From a virus: a stretch of 64,000 bases of DNA. The stretch covers positions 62,001-126,000 of the IMG/VR virus record IMGVR_UViG_3300020608_000013; one strand, 5' to 3'. The notes under the pieces are model-generated. The model made no database searches. It was not told the DNA's origin and worked only from the letters and a program-made list of their open reading frames with translations. Positions 1 through 8,397 of the stretch are shown here, piece after piece (within the stretch, counting starts at the first letter, position 1; every line of letters begins with the position of its first letter). The position numbers and the translations under genes were made by a program.

Positions 1-937
1 AACGCTCTTCTATTTTTAGTGTAAATCTAACAGGGTAAACACAACGGTAGGTAGGTACAATTTCAGTTGCTTTAGCTTTGAAAGGCGTTCCTGATAAGAA
101 TAGTAAATGCGCGGGTCTAATCTTTTTACAAAGCTCTGTGAACAACTTGGTACGGTTTGATTTAAGATCGTTAAAATTGTGCGACTCGTCTAATATGATA
201 ATCGTTTTCTCAGAGGGTTTAGCGCGATAATTTGTATAAAAACTACCTAGTGCCTCATAATGACAAATATAGTGTCGATACCTATCATTCATCGGCGTAT
301 TTTCATCTTTAGACGACCATGCCTTTACAGGGTTTTTATAAATACTCTCTACGGTCTTTACCCAGACTTTATTTATAACAGGTAGCGGACAGACGATAAC
401 AACTTTCACACACTTCTCTAACTCTGCTAAGAATAGACTAGCTGCCGTCTTACCAGAACCAGCAGCGCCGTTTAGTAAAAGCGCGTTGTTACCGTAACGT
501 TGGCATTTAATACTGTAGTCATCAAGAAAGTTTTGTTGATGAGGTAGTGGTTTCCAATGCATCGTGTCCAGTAGTTTCAAATTGTAATGGGGTAAATAAG
601 TTTTACTTAACCGCATTATTTCGGGTAGTTGTTCAAACTGGGTAAGAATATCCTTAATATCTTTCTTAACTCGTCTTGGGAAGCGTGCATAATCCTTGTT
701 TGTAGTTAACTCATGTAAAATACGTTTAGCAAATTCATAAAAATCGCGTATAAAGAAAAGTGGTATCTCTAAACGATTATGGGTAGATTTCTTAAACAAG
801 TAAGTTTTTACGCGTTCGGTACTAAAAACCTTTTTCGCCATATACAGGAATAGGTGCGCGTCTATATTATATACATAGACAGTCTCACCTTTAACCTCGA
901 TAAGTGTAGGTAGAAAACGACTTGTGATGACAGTCAT
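1..937 (-). CDS. SF2 helicase/ATPase, N-terminal part (cut by left window edge)
   Basis: Translating the minus strand from the ATG at 937-935 gives an open frame to base 1 with no stop, so the gene continues to the left of the window. An SD-like AGAGG lies about 12 nt upstream. The middle of the visible protein has a Walker A loop (NGAAGSGKTAAS, near 450-490), then a Walker B box DESHNF (near 170-200), then SGTPF as motif III (near 90-110). The order Walker A, DExH, SGT is that of superfamily 2 DNA/RNA helicases or translocases of the UvsW/SNF2 type. The C-terminal RecA domain lies outside the window. It is divergent from the protease gene at 972 with only 34 nt between them. A role in replication, recombination or early transcription is inferred from the family only. 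A second SF2 helicase is encoded at 12198-13673. Confidence 0.85.
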   Translation of the reverse strand, partial: MTVITSRFLPTLIEVKGETVYVYNIDAHLFLYMAKKVFSTERVKTYLFKKSTHNRLEIPLFFIRDFYEFAKRILHELTTNKDYARFPRRVKKDIKDILTQFEQLPEIMRLSKTYLPHYNLKLLDTMHWKPLPHQQNFLDDYSIKCQRYGNNALLLNGAAGSGKTAASLFLAELEKCVKVVIVCPLPVINKVWVKTVESIYKNPVKAWSSKDENTPMNDRYRHYICHYEALGSFYTNYRAKPSEKTIIILDESHNFNDLKSNRTKLFTELCKKIRPAHLLFLSGTPFKAKATEIVPTYRCVYPVRFTLKIEER

Positions 938-971
938 AAATTGATTATCCTCTTTAGTAAAAGGTTTAAAA

Positions 972-2270
972 ATGTTTAACATGGCTTCAATGGATGTACC
1001 CTCGCTAGAGTACGTCCGACAACAACATGGTGAGGAGGTATTCGTACCCCTAACTCACCATATTGACCAACTCTACGAAATACTCCACATAGATACTATG
1101 AAGGAGGACAAACTTAAAAAGATCAGCGCTTTTTTAAAAAATCGGTTTAAATTGAAATTTAAAGTGCGTGATGTAAAGAACCAAACTATTTGGGTAAACA
1201 TGCCCATCTTCAATGAAGATCATGTCTATAACAACCCAAACATGCCTAAAATGCCCAAACGTAAAAAATACATCGCAACTCAATTACTCGAAAAAGGGTT
1301 TGAGATTGATTTAGATACGGGTGCTGTAAAGGGAGCTGTTAGTGACATATCTGTTAGTATTGAAGTAGATTTTAAATTCATCCTCAACCAGCATAAACTA
1401 AATAGTAAAGAAATAGCGGCCTGTATACTCCATGAGGTTGGCCATGCGATATATTCGATGATACTTATCCATAACATCACTCGAACAAACACGGCATTAG
1501 AAACTGTCGCACGAATGAAAACACCTAAAAAGAAGAAACTTGAATACGTATTCAAACATCTTCTGACAGCAGAACAAAAGAGACAAGTAGAAGACAGTAG
1601 TTCAGAAGAGGCGGGTCGACTCAGAACGATAGACTTCGTATCCGCCCAAGCGGTCGAAAAGTTACCTGCAAGATATGGTAGTTTACAACACCGTAGAGAT
1701 GAAGAATCATTCGCAGATGCTTTCGCTATTCGTTTGGGGGCAGGTAGTGCGCTACTCACCGCACTTGAGAAACTGACTATACGTAAACGGTACTTTTTGG
1801 GTGGTGTTATAATGTTTCTATTAAATAAATTAATGAGTTCGATTAAGTTATTAGCCATCGCCATTGGGTCGACAGGTCTTGCTACCATTGCTAGTATCGC
1901 AGCCCCCTTCTATATAGTTTTCTCCGTTGTCCTAACTTTCTTCCTGCCATCAAGCGAATTTAATTCATACGGTACTTTTCGTATGCGATGCGCCCGAATA
2001 CTTAACCAGTATATTGAACGACTGAAAACCATTGAGCTAGACCCTAAAGATCGACAAGATTTGGCTTACCAAGCTGTTGAATTAAGGGCTAAGATAGACA
2101 CCATCCCAGACGAAGCGGGGTCGTTAGGTGTAGCAATACTATCACGTCTTAATAAGCGGCATATAATGGCACGAGCAATACAACTCGAAGAGTCTATGCT
2201 TGAAGAACTCATTAATAACGATCTATTCGTAACCCATGCACTAATTACAGCTAAAGGAGAAACAATGTAA
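972..2270 (+). CDS. Membrane-associated zinc metalloprotease (HExxH)
   Basis: The 432-residue protein carries a zincin signature: CILHEVGHAI with H154, E155 and H158, and downstream an EExxxD box (E244/E245, D249) placed as the third zinc ligand is in M48-like enzymes. Residues about 292-326 are strongly hydrophobic and form one or two membrane segments, so the enzyme is probably tethered to a membrane. The first 150 residues are basic and resemble no domain I know. AAAGG about 9 nt before the ATG at 972 supports the start, though M4 and M7 are alternatives. Its TAA overlaps the ATG of the next gene (TAATG), so the pair is translationally coupled. The substrate is unknown: a host envelope protein, or a phage protein processed at the membrane, are both possible. 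The protease call is firm, the biological role is not. Confidence 0.8.
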   Translation: MFNMASMDVPSLEYVRQQHGEEVFVPLTHHIDQLYEILHIDTMKEDKLKKISAFLKNRFKLKFKVRDVKNQTIWVNMPIFNEDHVYNNPNMPKMPKRKKYIATQLLEKGFEIDLDTGAVKGAVSDISVSIEVDFKFILNQHKLNSKEIAACILHEVGHAIYSMILIHNITRTNTALETVARMKTPKKKKLEYVFKHLLTAEQKRQVEDSSSEEAGRLRTIDFVSAQAVEKLPARYGSLQHRRDEESFADAFAIRLGAGSALLTALEKLTIRKRYFLGGVIMFLLNKLMSSIKLLAIAIGSTGLATIASIAAPFYIVFSVVLTFFLPSSEFNSYGTFRMRCARILNQYIERLKTIELDPKDRQDLAYQAVELRAKIDTIPDEAGSLGVAILSRLNKRHIMARAIQLEESMLEELINNDLFVTHALITAKGETM

Positions 2271-2713
2271 TGTATCATCTAAACGAAACGACACAAAAAG
2301 AGTTCCTTAAAGAACTCCTCTATAGTGGCAAACTCCGCGACGACTCAACGTCTTTCTTGTATGCTTTAGCCTATGCCGAGAAGAACGGACTCTCAAGAAG
2401 TAAGGACACACCTAGTGAGGAAAATTTCAGAACCCATATTGTCCCTAAACTTATCCATTCTTTAAGAGCATTCACTTTACAAACGAACAATTTAGATACG
2501 CAGGCAATTATTAGACACTTACGAGCAATTTCCAAAGGGTCTGTTTGTAAAGGAACTTTACGCACTAATAGTCAATTTAGCGACGAATTGTTCTTGTTGT
2601 CTTTATTCGGCATCAATGTCCAAACGTTGTCGCCAGCTCTCGTTGAAAGTTTAATGGTCGATAAACCACAGACGAGCCGCATTTATCGCGGTTTTATAGA
2701 GAACATAGTGTAG
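2270..2713 (+). CDS. Hypothetical protein coupled to the metalloprotease
   Basis: This 147-residue protein starts at an ATG that shares one base with the stop codon of the metalloprotease gene (TAATG), so it should be made by translational coupling and may act with the protease. I recognise no motif. It is predominantly helical in appearance, with no membrane segment or signal peptide and only one cysteine. The gene ends 9 nt before a strong 13-bp terminator stem-loop (2722-2752), which separates it from the convergent transglycosylase gene. Confidence 0.75.
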   Translation: MYHLNETTQKEFLKELLYSGKLRDDSTSFLYALAYAEKNGLSRSKDTPSEENFRTHIVPKLIHSLRAFTLQTNNLDTQAIIRHLRAISKGSVCKGTLRTNSQFSDELFLLSLFGINVQTLSPALVESLMVDKPQTSRIYRGFIENIV

Positions 2714-2721
2714 ACAGAAAT

Positions 2722-2752
2722 AAACGTTACCTGCATTTAGCAGGTAACGTTT
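2722..2752. terminator. Bidirectional terminator stem-loop
   Basis: A perfect 13-bp stem (2722-2734 with 2740-2752) closes a 5-nt loop ATTTA between two convergent genes whose stops are at 2713 and 2762. A T-rich stretch follows on the plus strand. It can serve both strands. Confidence 0.8.
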
Positions 2753-2761
2753 ATCTTTTAC

Positions 2762-3631
2762 TTAAAGGTTTGGTGTAACTAGCGCAAAATTAAACTGCCA
2801 GACACTAGCATATACACTAGAAAGTGAGCTTATAGACTTACCTTGTTTTAAGCCGTATCTACTACGTCCTGTACCACGACAGTAATTTTTACGAACACTT
2901 GAGGGTAGGTTATTACAAACAGCATTAACAAATCGCCGTTTCTGTTTAACGGAAACGCGACCGCCGCGATCCACCTGTTGCATCGTTATAACATTACCAG
3001 GTCCCAAATTATGATGAATGAAATTAGAATAAATACTACTGCGCCAATCCTTGGTTACGCTACGGTACTCTCTAATTAAATTCGGTACAACTTTAGCATT
3101 GTGGTAAGGGTTATGTCGACTAGCATTACGCGATGGTTTAAAATCACTCCATGCTGCTCGACCAATTTGAAAAGGACCACAATATCCTTTACTATTACAA
3201 ACATTCCGAAAACGCGACTCATAGAAGCTAATTGCTTTTAATGTTTTCGGAGCAAGGTTATTCACACCGTTCAAAGTATCGAGATATTGTAGATAATCCC
3301 GATTCTTTTTCAAGGTCTTATTGAAGTTTTTATGCACTACACAATATTCACTACCATCGGGTAAAATAGTACATCCTGAAACTCGATCGACTGAACACTT
3401 ATGTCGAGCTGCTGCCTTGGTAAAGACATCTGCTTGCGCTAAAAGCCTTTCTCTAGTTCGCACATCGAGTTGTAAGATAGCTTTTTCACGTAAGTCGTTC
3501 GCACGATCTAGGTTTCTAGTTTTATGTAAACGACAGTTTGCATCTGTAGCAATAGCTTTAGACATCGCGTACACAGAAACAGGTGAAAGCATTAACGAGA
3601 GGACGGTAAAAACATATAATAAAATACGCAT
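2762..3631 (-). CDS. Exported lytic transglycosylase-like protein
   Basis: The 289-residue product starts with a clear signal peptide (MRILLYVFTVLSLMLS, cleavage probably after VYA at residue 22). The catalytic region reads ISFYESRF (E138 the likely acid) followed by YCGPFQIG at 150-157, the spacing of the Slt/goose-lysozyme E...GxxQ fold. Seven or more cysteines in the mature part fit disulfides formed in the periplasm. The frame is open further upstream to 3727, but that start has no SD and overlaps the next gene, whereas AGGTG sits 6-7 nt before the ATG at 3631. A promoter-like element and stem-loop lie at 3659-3693. The likely role is cleaving peptidoglycan, either at lysis as an exported endolysin or to remodel the wall. 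Host export of the enzyme through Sec is inferred. Confidence 0.75.
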   Translation of the reverse strand: MRILLYVFTVLSLMLSPVSVYAMSKAIATDANCRLHKTRNLDRANDLREKAILQLDVRTRERLLAQADVFTKAAARHKCSVDRVSGCTILPDGSEYCVVHKNFNKTLKKNRDYLQYLDTLNGVNNLAPKTLKAISFYESRFRNVCNSKGYCGPFQIGRAAWSDFKPSRNASRHNPYHNAKVVPNLIREYRSVTKDWRSSIYSNFIHHNLGPGNVITMQQVDRGGRVSVKQKRRFVNAVCNNLPSSVRKNYCRGTGRSRYGLKQGKSISSLSSVYASVWQFNFALVTPNL

Positions 3632-3658
3632 AATCACACCTATACTTAAAGGTTGGTT

Positions 3659-3693
3659 AATATGAAACGCATGAATACGTTTCATATTATATA
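3659..3693 (-). promoter_or_regulatory. Promoter-like TATATAATA with immediate stem-loop
   Basis: On the minus strand TATATAATA (3693-3685) is followed at once by an 11-bp stem (3678-3688 with 3659-3669, 8-nt loop), 28 nt before the transglycosylase ATG. It is a variant of the TATATTATA plus hairpin pattern seen before six other minus-strand genes. Confidence 0.45.
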
Positions 3694-3710
3694 AACCATA
3701 AAGTATTTCT

Positions 3711-4382
3711 TTACCAGTTTGAACCACTATAGAAATTAATTAGTCGATTCTTACCCGCTTCAGAAAGCCCTGATAGTAGCTCTGAATTAAGGTTAACTTG
3801 CGAGCGACGTTGAGCATGTGTTAAAGACAAATCACTTGTCACTTTTAGTAAGTTGAGCAGTCCTTGGAACGCACGTAAATGACTTACTGGACCACCCCAC
3901 CCTTCAGCTTGTTGAAAAATAATTGTCTCGTGAAAGGCGGTTTCGCGGTAAGCGTAGAAATACGCCATAATCGCACGCCAGCGAAGGCTAAAACCATCCA
4001 TAGGACTACTCTCCAACTGACCTCTTAAAAACTTCCAGAAGCGGAATAGGGTAGTTCTAGCCTCACTATCCGTTGTGTTTTTAGTAGGTCCCATTGTTTT
4101 TACAAAAGTATCTAATTGATCTAACGCTAAACTATCGTGTAACGACCCTTTGTCAAGAATGTGCGCCTTGAACTTCGCTAGTCTCTCCTCACCACTATCC
4201 TCTTTCACCTTATTTGGTGTTTCAGGGATATTTAACTTACGAGGGTTGCTAACTGTCGTCTCTGTCTTTGAAGTTTTTACAGGTTTGTTTTCAATAACCG
4301 TACGCTCAACCTCAACGCTCTTGACATCAGTTTCCTGATCTTTTTCAGGTTGAGTTTTCTTAGTTAGTGTTTTGTCTTGCAT
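3711..4382 (-). CDS. Hypothetical protein with charged N-terminal tail
   Basis: The 223-residue protein has a low-complexity, Lys/Glu/Thr-rich first 70 residues that are likely disordered, then a compact helical domain with many aromatic residues (RFWKFLRG, AYFYAYRE). No known motif is recognised. It follows the SLOG-like gene by 12 nt (4395), so both are probably on one transcript started near 5080-5110. A disordered tail plus helical domain is common in scaffold or DNA-associated phage proteins, but nothing here decides the function. Confidence 0.7.
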   Translation of the reverse strand: MQDKTLTKKTQPEKDQETDVKSVEVERTVIENKPVKTSKTETTVSNPRKLNIPETPNKVKEDSGEERLAKFKAHILDKGSLHDSLALDQLDTFVKTMGPTKNTTDSEARTTLFRFWKFLRGQLESSPMDGFSLRWRAIMAYFYAYRETAFHETIIFQQAEGWGGPVSHLRAFQGLLNLLKVTSDLSLTHAQRRSQVNLNSELLSGLSEAGKNRLINFYSGSNW

Positions 4383-4394
4383 AATAAACTTTCC

Positions 4395-5078
4395 TTAATT
4401 ACGTGGTTTGTAGTCAAATTGAGTAGGGTCGAAAGAACCTTCCTCAAACATATTGTTGAAATTGTTCATGTGCTCATTAGCACGACTCAACGCATCGTCT
4501 CGTCCTAAATTGAATACAGGTATGTTCAAGTGCGACGCTAACTTAATAGTGATATTAAGTCGCCCTGTACGGGTAGTTACTTCATCTAGCGTCTCTTCGC
4601 CACCTTCAGTCCAACATAATAGTAGACGCACTGGTGCGTCGAGATTACGCCCAGCAATAGTATTCACCGCAGCACCTTGAAACGACCATAGTTTAAAAGA
4701 CTGATCTGCCAAACCTGGACCATAGCGGCAAGCAACAGCTTTCGCTTGTTTTGTGGTTACAAAATCACCTTTACCATCATTAAAAGAAGAGTAGGGTAGT
4801 GTAATCCATTTTAGTTTCGTCTTAATGCTCGCATGGATTGGCGAACCAGACATGGTGCGTGCAACAAACCCGTCGTCATATTGCTGTGAAAAATTACTCA
4901 TGTCATTAATAATATGATCTGGGACATTCTCGTTAGTCATCAATGCATAGTGTATCGGTACTATACCGTTTACAGGCAACGATAGGAAAAGCGGTTTATA
5001 AGCACGGTCTCCCCCACCTCCTGAATAACCGCCTTTCGGCTTTTTGTTCTCTTGAGAAGTCCAGTATTGTGAACTCAT
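4395..5078 (-). CDS. SLOG-like nucleotide-binding protein
   Basis: The 227-residue protein has a C-terminal half resembling the DprA/LOG (SLOG) Rossmannoid family as found in phages: a block reading VRLLLCWTEGGEE, then a helix, then IKLASHLNIPVFNLGRDDAL (about residues 150-195). In relatives the first block ends a strand at the nucleotide-binding site and the second is the LAxxxxIPVFNL strand. The usual GGT loop between them is replaced here by TTRTGRLN, so ligand binding could be changed. The N-terminal 20 residues are Gly-rich. AGGAG is 6 nt before the ATG at 5078. SLOG proteins bind nucleotides or nucleotide-derived ligands and occur in DNA uptake and defence or counter-defence. Function here is open. 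Confidence 0.55.
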   Translation of the reverse strand: MSSQYWTSQENKKPKGGYSGGGGDRAYKPLFLSLPVNGIVPIHYALMTNENVPDHIINDMSNFSQQYDDGFVARTMSGSPIHASIKTKLKWITLPYSSFNDGKGDFVTTKQAKAVACRYGPGLADQSFKLWSFQGAAVNTIAGRNLDAPVRLLLCWTEGGEETLDEVTTRTGRLNITIKLASHLNIPVFNLGRDDALSRANEHMNNFNNMFEEGSFDPTQFDYKPRN

Positions 5079-5111
5079 AAATACTCCTAAATAATTACAA
5101 GGTTATGAAAA

Positions 5112-7124
5112 ATGGCTTTACCTCCAAATGTTGAAGGCATTGAATGCCGCTTTGTTGTCCCTGTTTCTCCTAAAAAATATGGAGAGGATGACGTACATAT
5201 TATCAAAGAATTAATTCATTATAAAGATGGGACTACTAAACCAAACGTCCGTGTTATTAAAGGTTATAAAAGACCTTATTGGATCACTAAACCTCATTTA
5301 CGTAACTACAACGACAACCGAGAATGGGGACGAATGGAAGAAGTTGATAAGTATGTCGCACAAGACAAAGATTTAATCAACGACGCTGGCAATCGATTAC
5401 AAATCTATGGTAAAAATAAATATAAAGTTTTTAAATCCCCTTATTTGTTCGGCGCAAAGACCTCTGCGTCAGTGTATATCAAACACGCTTATCGGAAACG
5501 ATTTGCTAACATAAAAGAAACACCGTTTAACATTGGTTATCTGGATACTGAGGCAGACTTAGATCGTCCTACATATGTCGCCTATAATCTAAAAACGTAT
5601 AAATTATTGAAAAACACCACTGATTTAGACGAGCTTAAAAAATGGTCTGGGCTTTCTGATAAAGTGTTCAATCTCTTCATCTCTTTCGATGAAGAGTACT
5701 GGTTAGAATTTTTAAAAGATAGTTTAAAGAAGAAAAGAATTACGAACGAGATATACAACAAATTCTTAAACGTGCGGTTACGGAAACATTCACCAATCTC
5801 AATTCTAACCTATGTCACTACAGAAGGCGCTTATGCTTTTGTCGACGAACGCTACCTAAAGAAACAGAATTTAACCGTCGAAGAGATTAACGCGTACACG
5901 AAAGAAAAGATTGACGAAAAGAAAGCAGAGTTTAGTAAGGAAAACAAAGATAAGAATGGTTGGGTGTGGACTAGAGATATAAGTATAAACACAATCGCTT
6001 GTAAGGGTGAGGGCGACATACTGGAAAAAGCCTTCGCCACTATACATAAAAGTAAAATAGATTTACTAGCGATATGGAACATCGCTTACGACATGCCCTC
6101 TATGTTAAGAGCCTGCGCCATTAACGGATTAGAACCTAAACATTTATTCAGCGACCCCTCCGTACCTGAAGAGATGCGTCATTTCAAGTGGTGTCTTGGT
6201 CCGTTGAAGAAAGTAAGTCGGTCAGGTCAAGTAAAGCGTTACGATAAACAAGAACAGTGGCATACGGCTGAATTAACCGCAGGGTTCTATTTCATTGACC
6301 AGATGTGTTCTTACAGTGCCATTCGATTAGGTTCACCTAAAGAGCAATTCTATAACGTAGATGCTATTGCAAACAAACTACTAGGCATGGGGAAACTTTA
6401 CCTCGAAGTCGACGAGGGCATTTACCCAGGGTCTATTGAATGGCACTCTTTCTTAACCAACAACCACTTTAAAGAATATACGGCTTACGCGTTCTTCGAT
6501 GTCATAGTCATGTTATTAATGAATGACTACACTAGAGACCTCGATCTACTATTACCCACTTTCGTCAACAACTCACAGATACGTTCTTTCACTACGAGGA
6601 CACAGATGTTATCCGACAACTTCCAGACATGGCTGATGGATAACGAGAACGCTGCGCTAGGTGCGGCAGGGCTATTATCCGTTTACCAAAAACTTATACC
6701 GAATGTTGATTTAGATGATTGTAATCTACAATTAAGGGGCATTATTGTCAATCTAGATGTGTCGTTAGTACGATATAAGCACCGTAGTATGTTTGAAGAC
6801 GCACCTCACTTAAAGTCAACGGTACGGCGATTTGCGTTCGATATGGATGCCGTCTCCGCATACTTATCAGCTATTGTTCGTAGTAACCTTTCAAGAGAAA
6901 CTTGTCTCTACGAGACTTATGCAATCGATGGTAAATCTACTTACGATATACGGCGAGCAGGGCTTGACCTTTTAATGGGTCATGTGAGCGCCATCGATTT
7001 CTGTACAAATATGTTTAATTTCCCCACCATAACAGAATTGTGTACTGAATATGAAAAAGAAATAGCGCTACTAGATGAAAAGAAAACCGATGACGTACCT
7101 GACTTCAGCGGATGGTTTAACTGA
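5112..7124 (+). CDS. B-family DNA polymerase, exonuclease domain and palm motif A (N-terminal half)
   Basis: The 670-residue protein carries the three exonuclease motifs of B-family polymerases: GYLDTEAD (D145, E147), WNIAYDMP (N323, D327) and YAFFDVIVML (Y459, D463). Near the C-terminus is palm motif A, FAFDMDAVSAYLSAI (D579, S582, Y584), the DxxSLYPS equivalent. Only about 85 residues follow, and neither motif B (NSLYG) nor motif C (GDTDS) is present, so this gene cannot make a complete polymerase. The missing palm and fingers motifs are found in the 709-residue product of 40115-42244. AAGG about 9 nt before the ATG supports the start. It converges with the RNA polymerase gene at 7117, with an 8-nt overlap. 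Expected role: proofreading and half of the active site of the replicative polymerase. Confidence 0.85.
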   Translation: MALPPNVEGIECRFVVPVSPKKYGEDDVHIIKELIHYKDGTTKPNVRVIKGYKRPYWITKPHLRNYNDNREWGRMEEVDKYVAQDKDLINDAGNRLQIYGKNKYKVFKSPYLFGAKTSASVYIKHAYRKRFANIKETPFNIGYLDTEADLDRPTYVAYNLKTYKLLKNTTDLDELKKWSGLSDKVFNLFISFDEEYWLEFLKDSLKKKRITNEIYNKFLNVRLRKHSPISILTYVTTEGAYAFVDERYLKKQNLTVEEINAYTKEKIDEKKAEFSKENKDKNGWVWTRDISINTIACKGEGDILEKAFATIHKSKIDLLAIWNIAYDMPSMLRACAINGLEPKHLFSDPSVPEEMRHFKWCLGPLKKVSRSGQVKRYDKQEQWHTAELTAGFYFIDQMCSYSAIRLGSPKEQFYNVDAIANKLLGMGKLYLEVDEGIYPGSIEWHSFLTNNHFKEYTAYAFFDVIVMLLMNDYTRDLDLLLPTFVNNSQIRSFTTRTQMLSDNFQTWLMDNENAALGAAGLLSVYQKLIPNVDLDDCNLQLRGIIVNLDVSLVRYKHRSMFEDAPHLKSTVRRFAFDMDAVSAYLSAIVRSNLSRETCLYETYAIDGKSTYDIRRAGLDLLMGHVSAIDFCTNMFNFPTITELCTEYEKEIALLDEKKTDDVPDFSGWFN

Positions 7125-8397
7125 ACACGCGATCGATACTGATAGTCACATTACGTGAAACCGTACCGTGGAAAACAGCCATTAACGCATATAGGAAGAC
7201 ACTACCTAAATCCAACGCGGCTAGTGATATACCATCTACTTTAGCACTAACTGTTTTACCTAAACAATGTTTACAAAAAGCAGAGTCTTTTGTTAAACAA
7301 AACCCAGGTGAGCGGAAAGTTTGCCAAGTGTCTATTAGTCCTGCTAAATCATCTTCTGTTTCAATCAGAACCCACTTACCTTGCTTACGTACTTCACAGC
7401 CAACAAAGGTTGACCTAATCTCTTTACCGATGTACTGGTATAGCCCCTGTTCTGTACCACAGTCCTCATCAACAATTTTATAAGGTGTAGACACTTTCAA
7501 CATGTCTTTAGTGACCACGCCAGCATACATCGTACGATAACCCCGCGAGTAGCTACCATAACGTACAACGTTAAGTATTGCAGGAAATTGTTCATCAGAT
7601 GTTGGCCAACCTTCCTCTAAGGAAGTCAAGATAGGCTCGCTAAACTCGCCAAACGATTCAGGTGTGCCTAGACCGTGAAGAAGTTTTTTACGCGACACCT
7701 TCTTCACTTTACCCGTCAAGAACTTATTATTCGTCGGGTCTTTGGCTAGATGTTGTTCATCAAACGCAGCCAACTCTTTCTCGTACTCATTGAATTTTAC
7801 TGGGTTTTTAAGCTCGTCACCATATTCTTCGATTTTACGTGCCCTGAAGTCTTTGAAGTCGTCTGCCACAACTAGGTTGGTTGGTGTATCTACTACAGTA
7901 GTAACAAGACTTAAATCTTCTAGGAAGTTAACAGCTTTCTTGAACTTGTGCATCTCATACACTTCAATCGTTTCAGGTGTACCCTTACCATTATCAACGA
8001 GTATCGGTGCAATAATATCACTAATCGTCCCTCCGTCGTGGCGTTTCAATAAGAAAGGTAGCTTCCCATTAAACGGGTACATTAAGGAGATGTAGTTACT
8101 GAATATTAGACCGACAGACACATCTTTCAACTCACTAACATTTTTCCATCGTTTATCAAATATACCCGTCCGTTCATCAAGTAAGAATAAAGGACGTTTA
8201 TTATATTGCTTTGGTTTAAAGCTATGGTATTCGCCCTTATCATAGTAGACGTACTCACCGTCGAAACAGTACACGTCATAAGGCTTTGGCGCTTCTGGTT
8301 TATCTGTTTCTATGATACTAAGTACACTAATCATCCATCGACGTTTAACGTACTTATTGTTGAGTAACGCCAGTCTTAAAAAATCATATTTATCCAT
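7117..8397 (-). CDS. RNA polymerase beta' subunit, C-terminal part (probably virion polymerase)
   Basis: In the last 130 of 426 residues the protein matches the beta' region after the bridge helix: RYGSYSRGYRTMYAG, then DEDCGTEQG (E. coli DDCGTHEG), then CLTKDSAFCKHCLG, which with the earlier Cys forms the four-Cys zinc site, then a helix corresponding to GxxAAQSIGEP (DLGSVFLYALM). The N-terminal 280 residues are highly diverged. The length, near 430, fits the shorter beta' C-terminal subunit that I recall for the phiKZ virion polymerase, whereas the 650-residue paralogue at 13709 fits the non-virion enzyme. Its ATG overlaps the end of the upstream gene (8390-9259) and has AGG 8 nt before it. 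Assignment to the virion enzyme is inference. Confidence 0.75.
   Translation of the reverse strand: MDKYDFLRLALLNNKYVKRRWMISVLSIIETDKPEAPKPYDVYCFDGEYVYYDKGEYHSFKPKQYNKRPLFLLDERTGIFDKRWKNVSELKDVSVGLIFSNYISLMYPFNGKLPFLLKRHDGGTISDIIAPILVDNGKGTPETIEVYEMHKFKKAVNFLEDLSLVTTVVDTPTNLVVADDFKDFRARKIEEYGDELKNPVKFNEYEKELAAFDEQHLAKDPTNNKFLTGKVKKVSRKKLLHGLGTPESFGEFSEPILTSLEEGWPTSDEQFPAILNVVRYGSYSRGYRTMYAGVVTKDMLKVSTPYKIVDEDCGTEQGLYQYIGKEIRSTFVGCEVRKQGKWVLIETEDDLAGLIDTWQTFRSPGFCLTKDSAFCKHCLGKTVSAKVDGISLAALDLGSVFLYALMAVFHGTVSRNVTISIDRVFS

Noticed and set aside
1280-1888. 202-residue minus-strand ORF opposite the metalloprotease
   Set aside because: It is a shadow of the HExxH gene; Ser/Cys-rich, no SD.
3632-3727. 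N-terminal extension of the transglycosylase to an ATG at 3727
   Set aside because: No SD, overlaps the neighbouring gene, and would place 32 residues before a perfect signal peptide that has its own SD.
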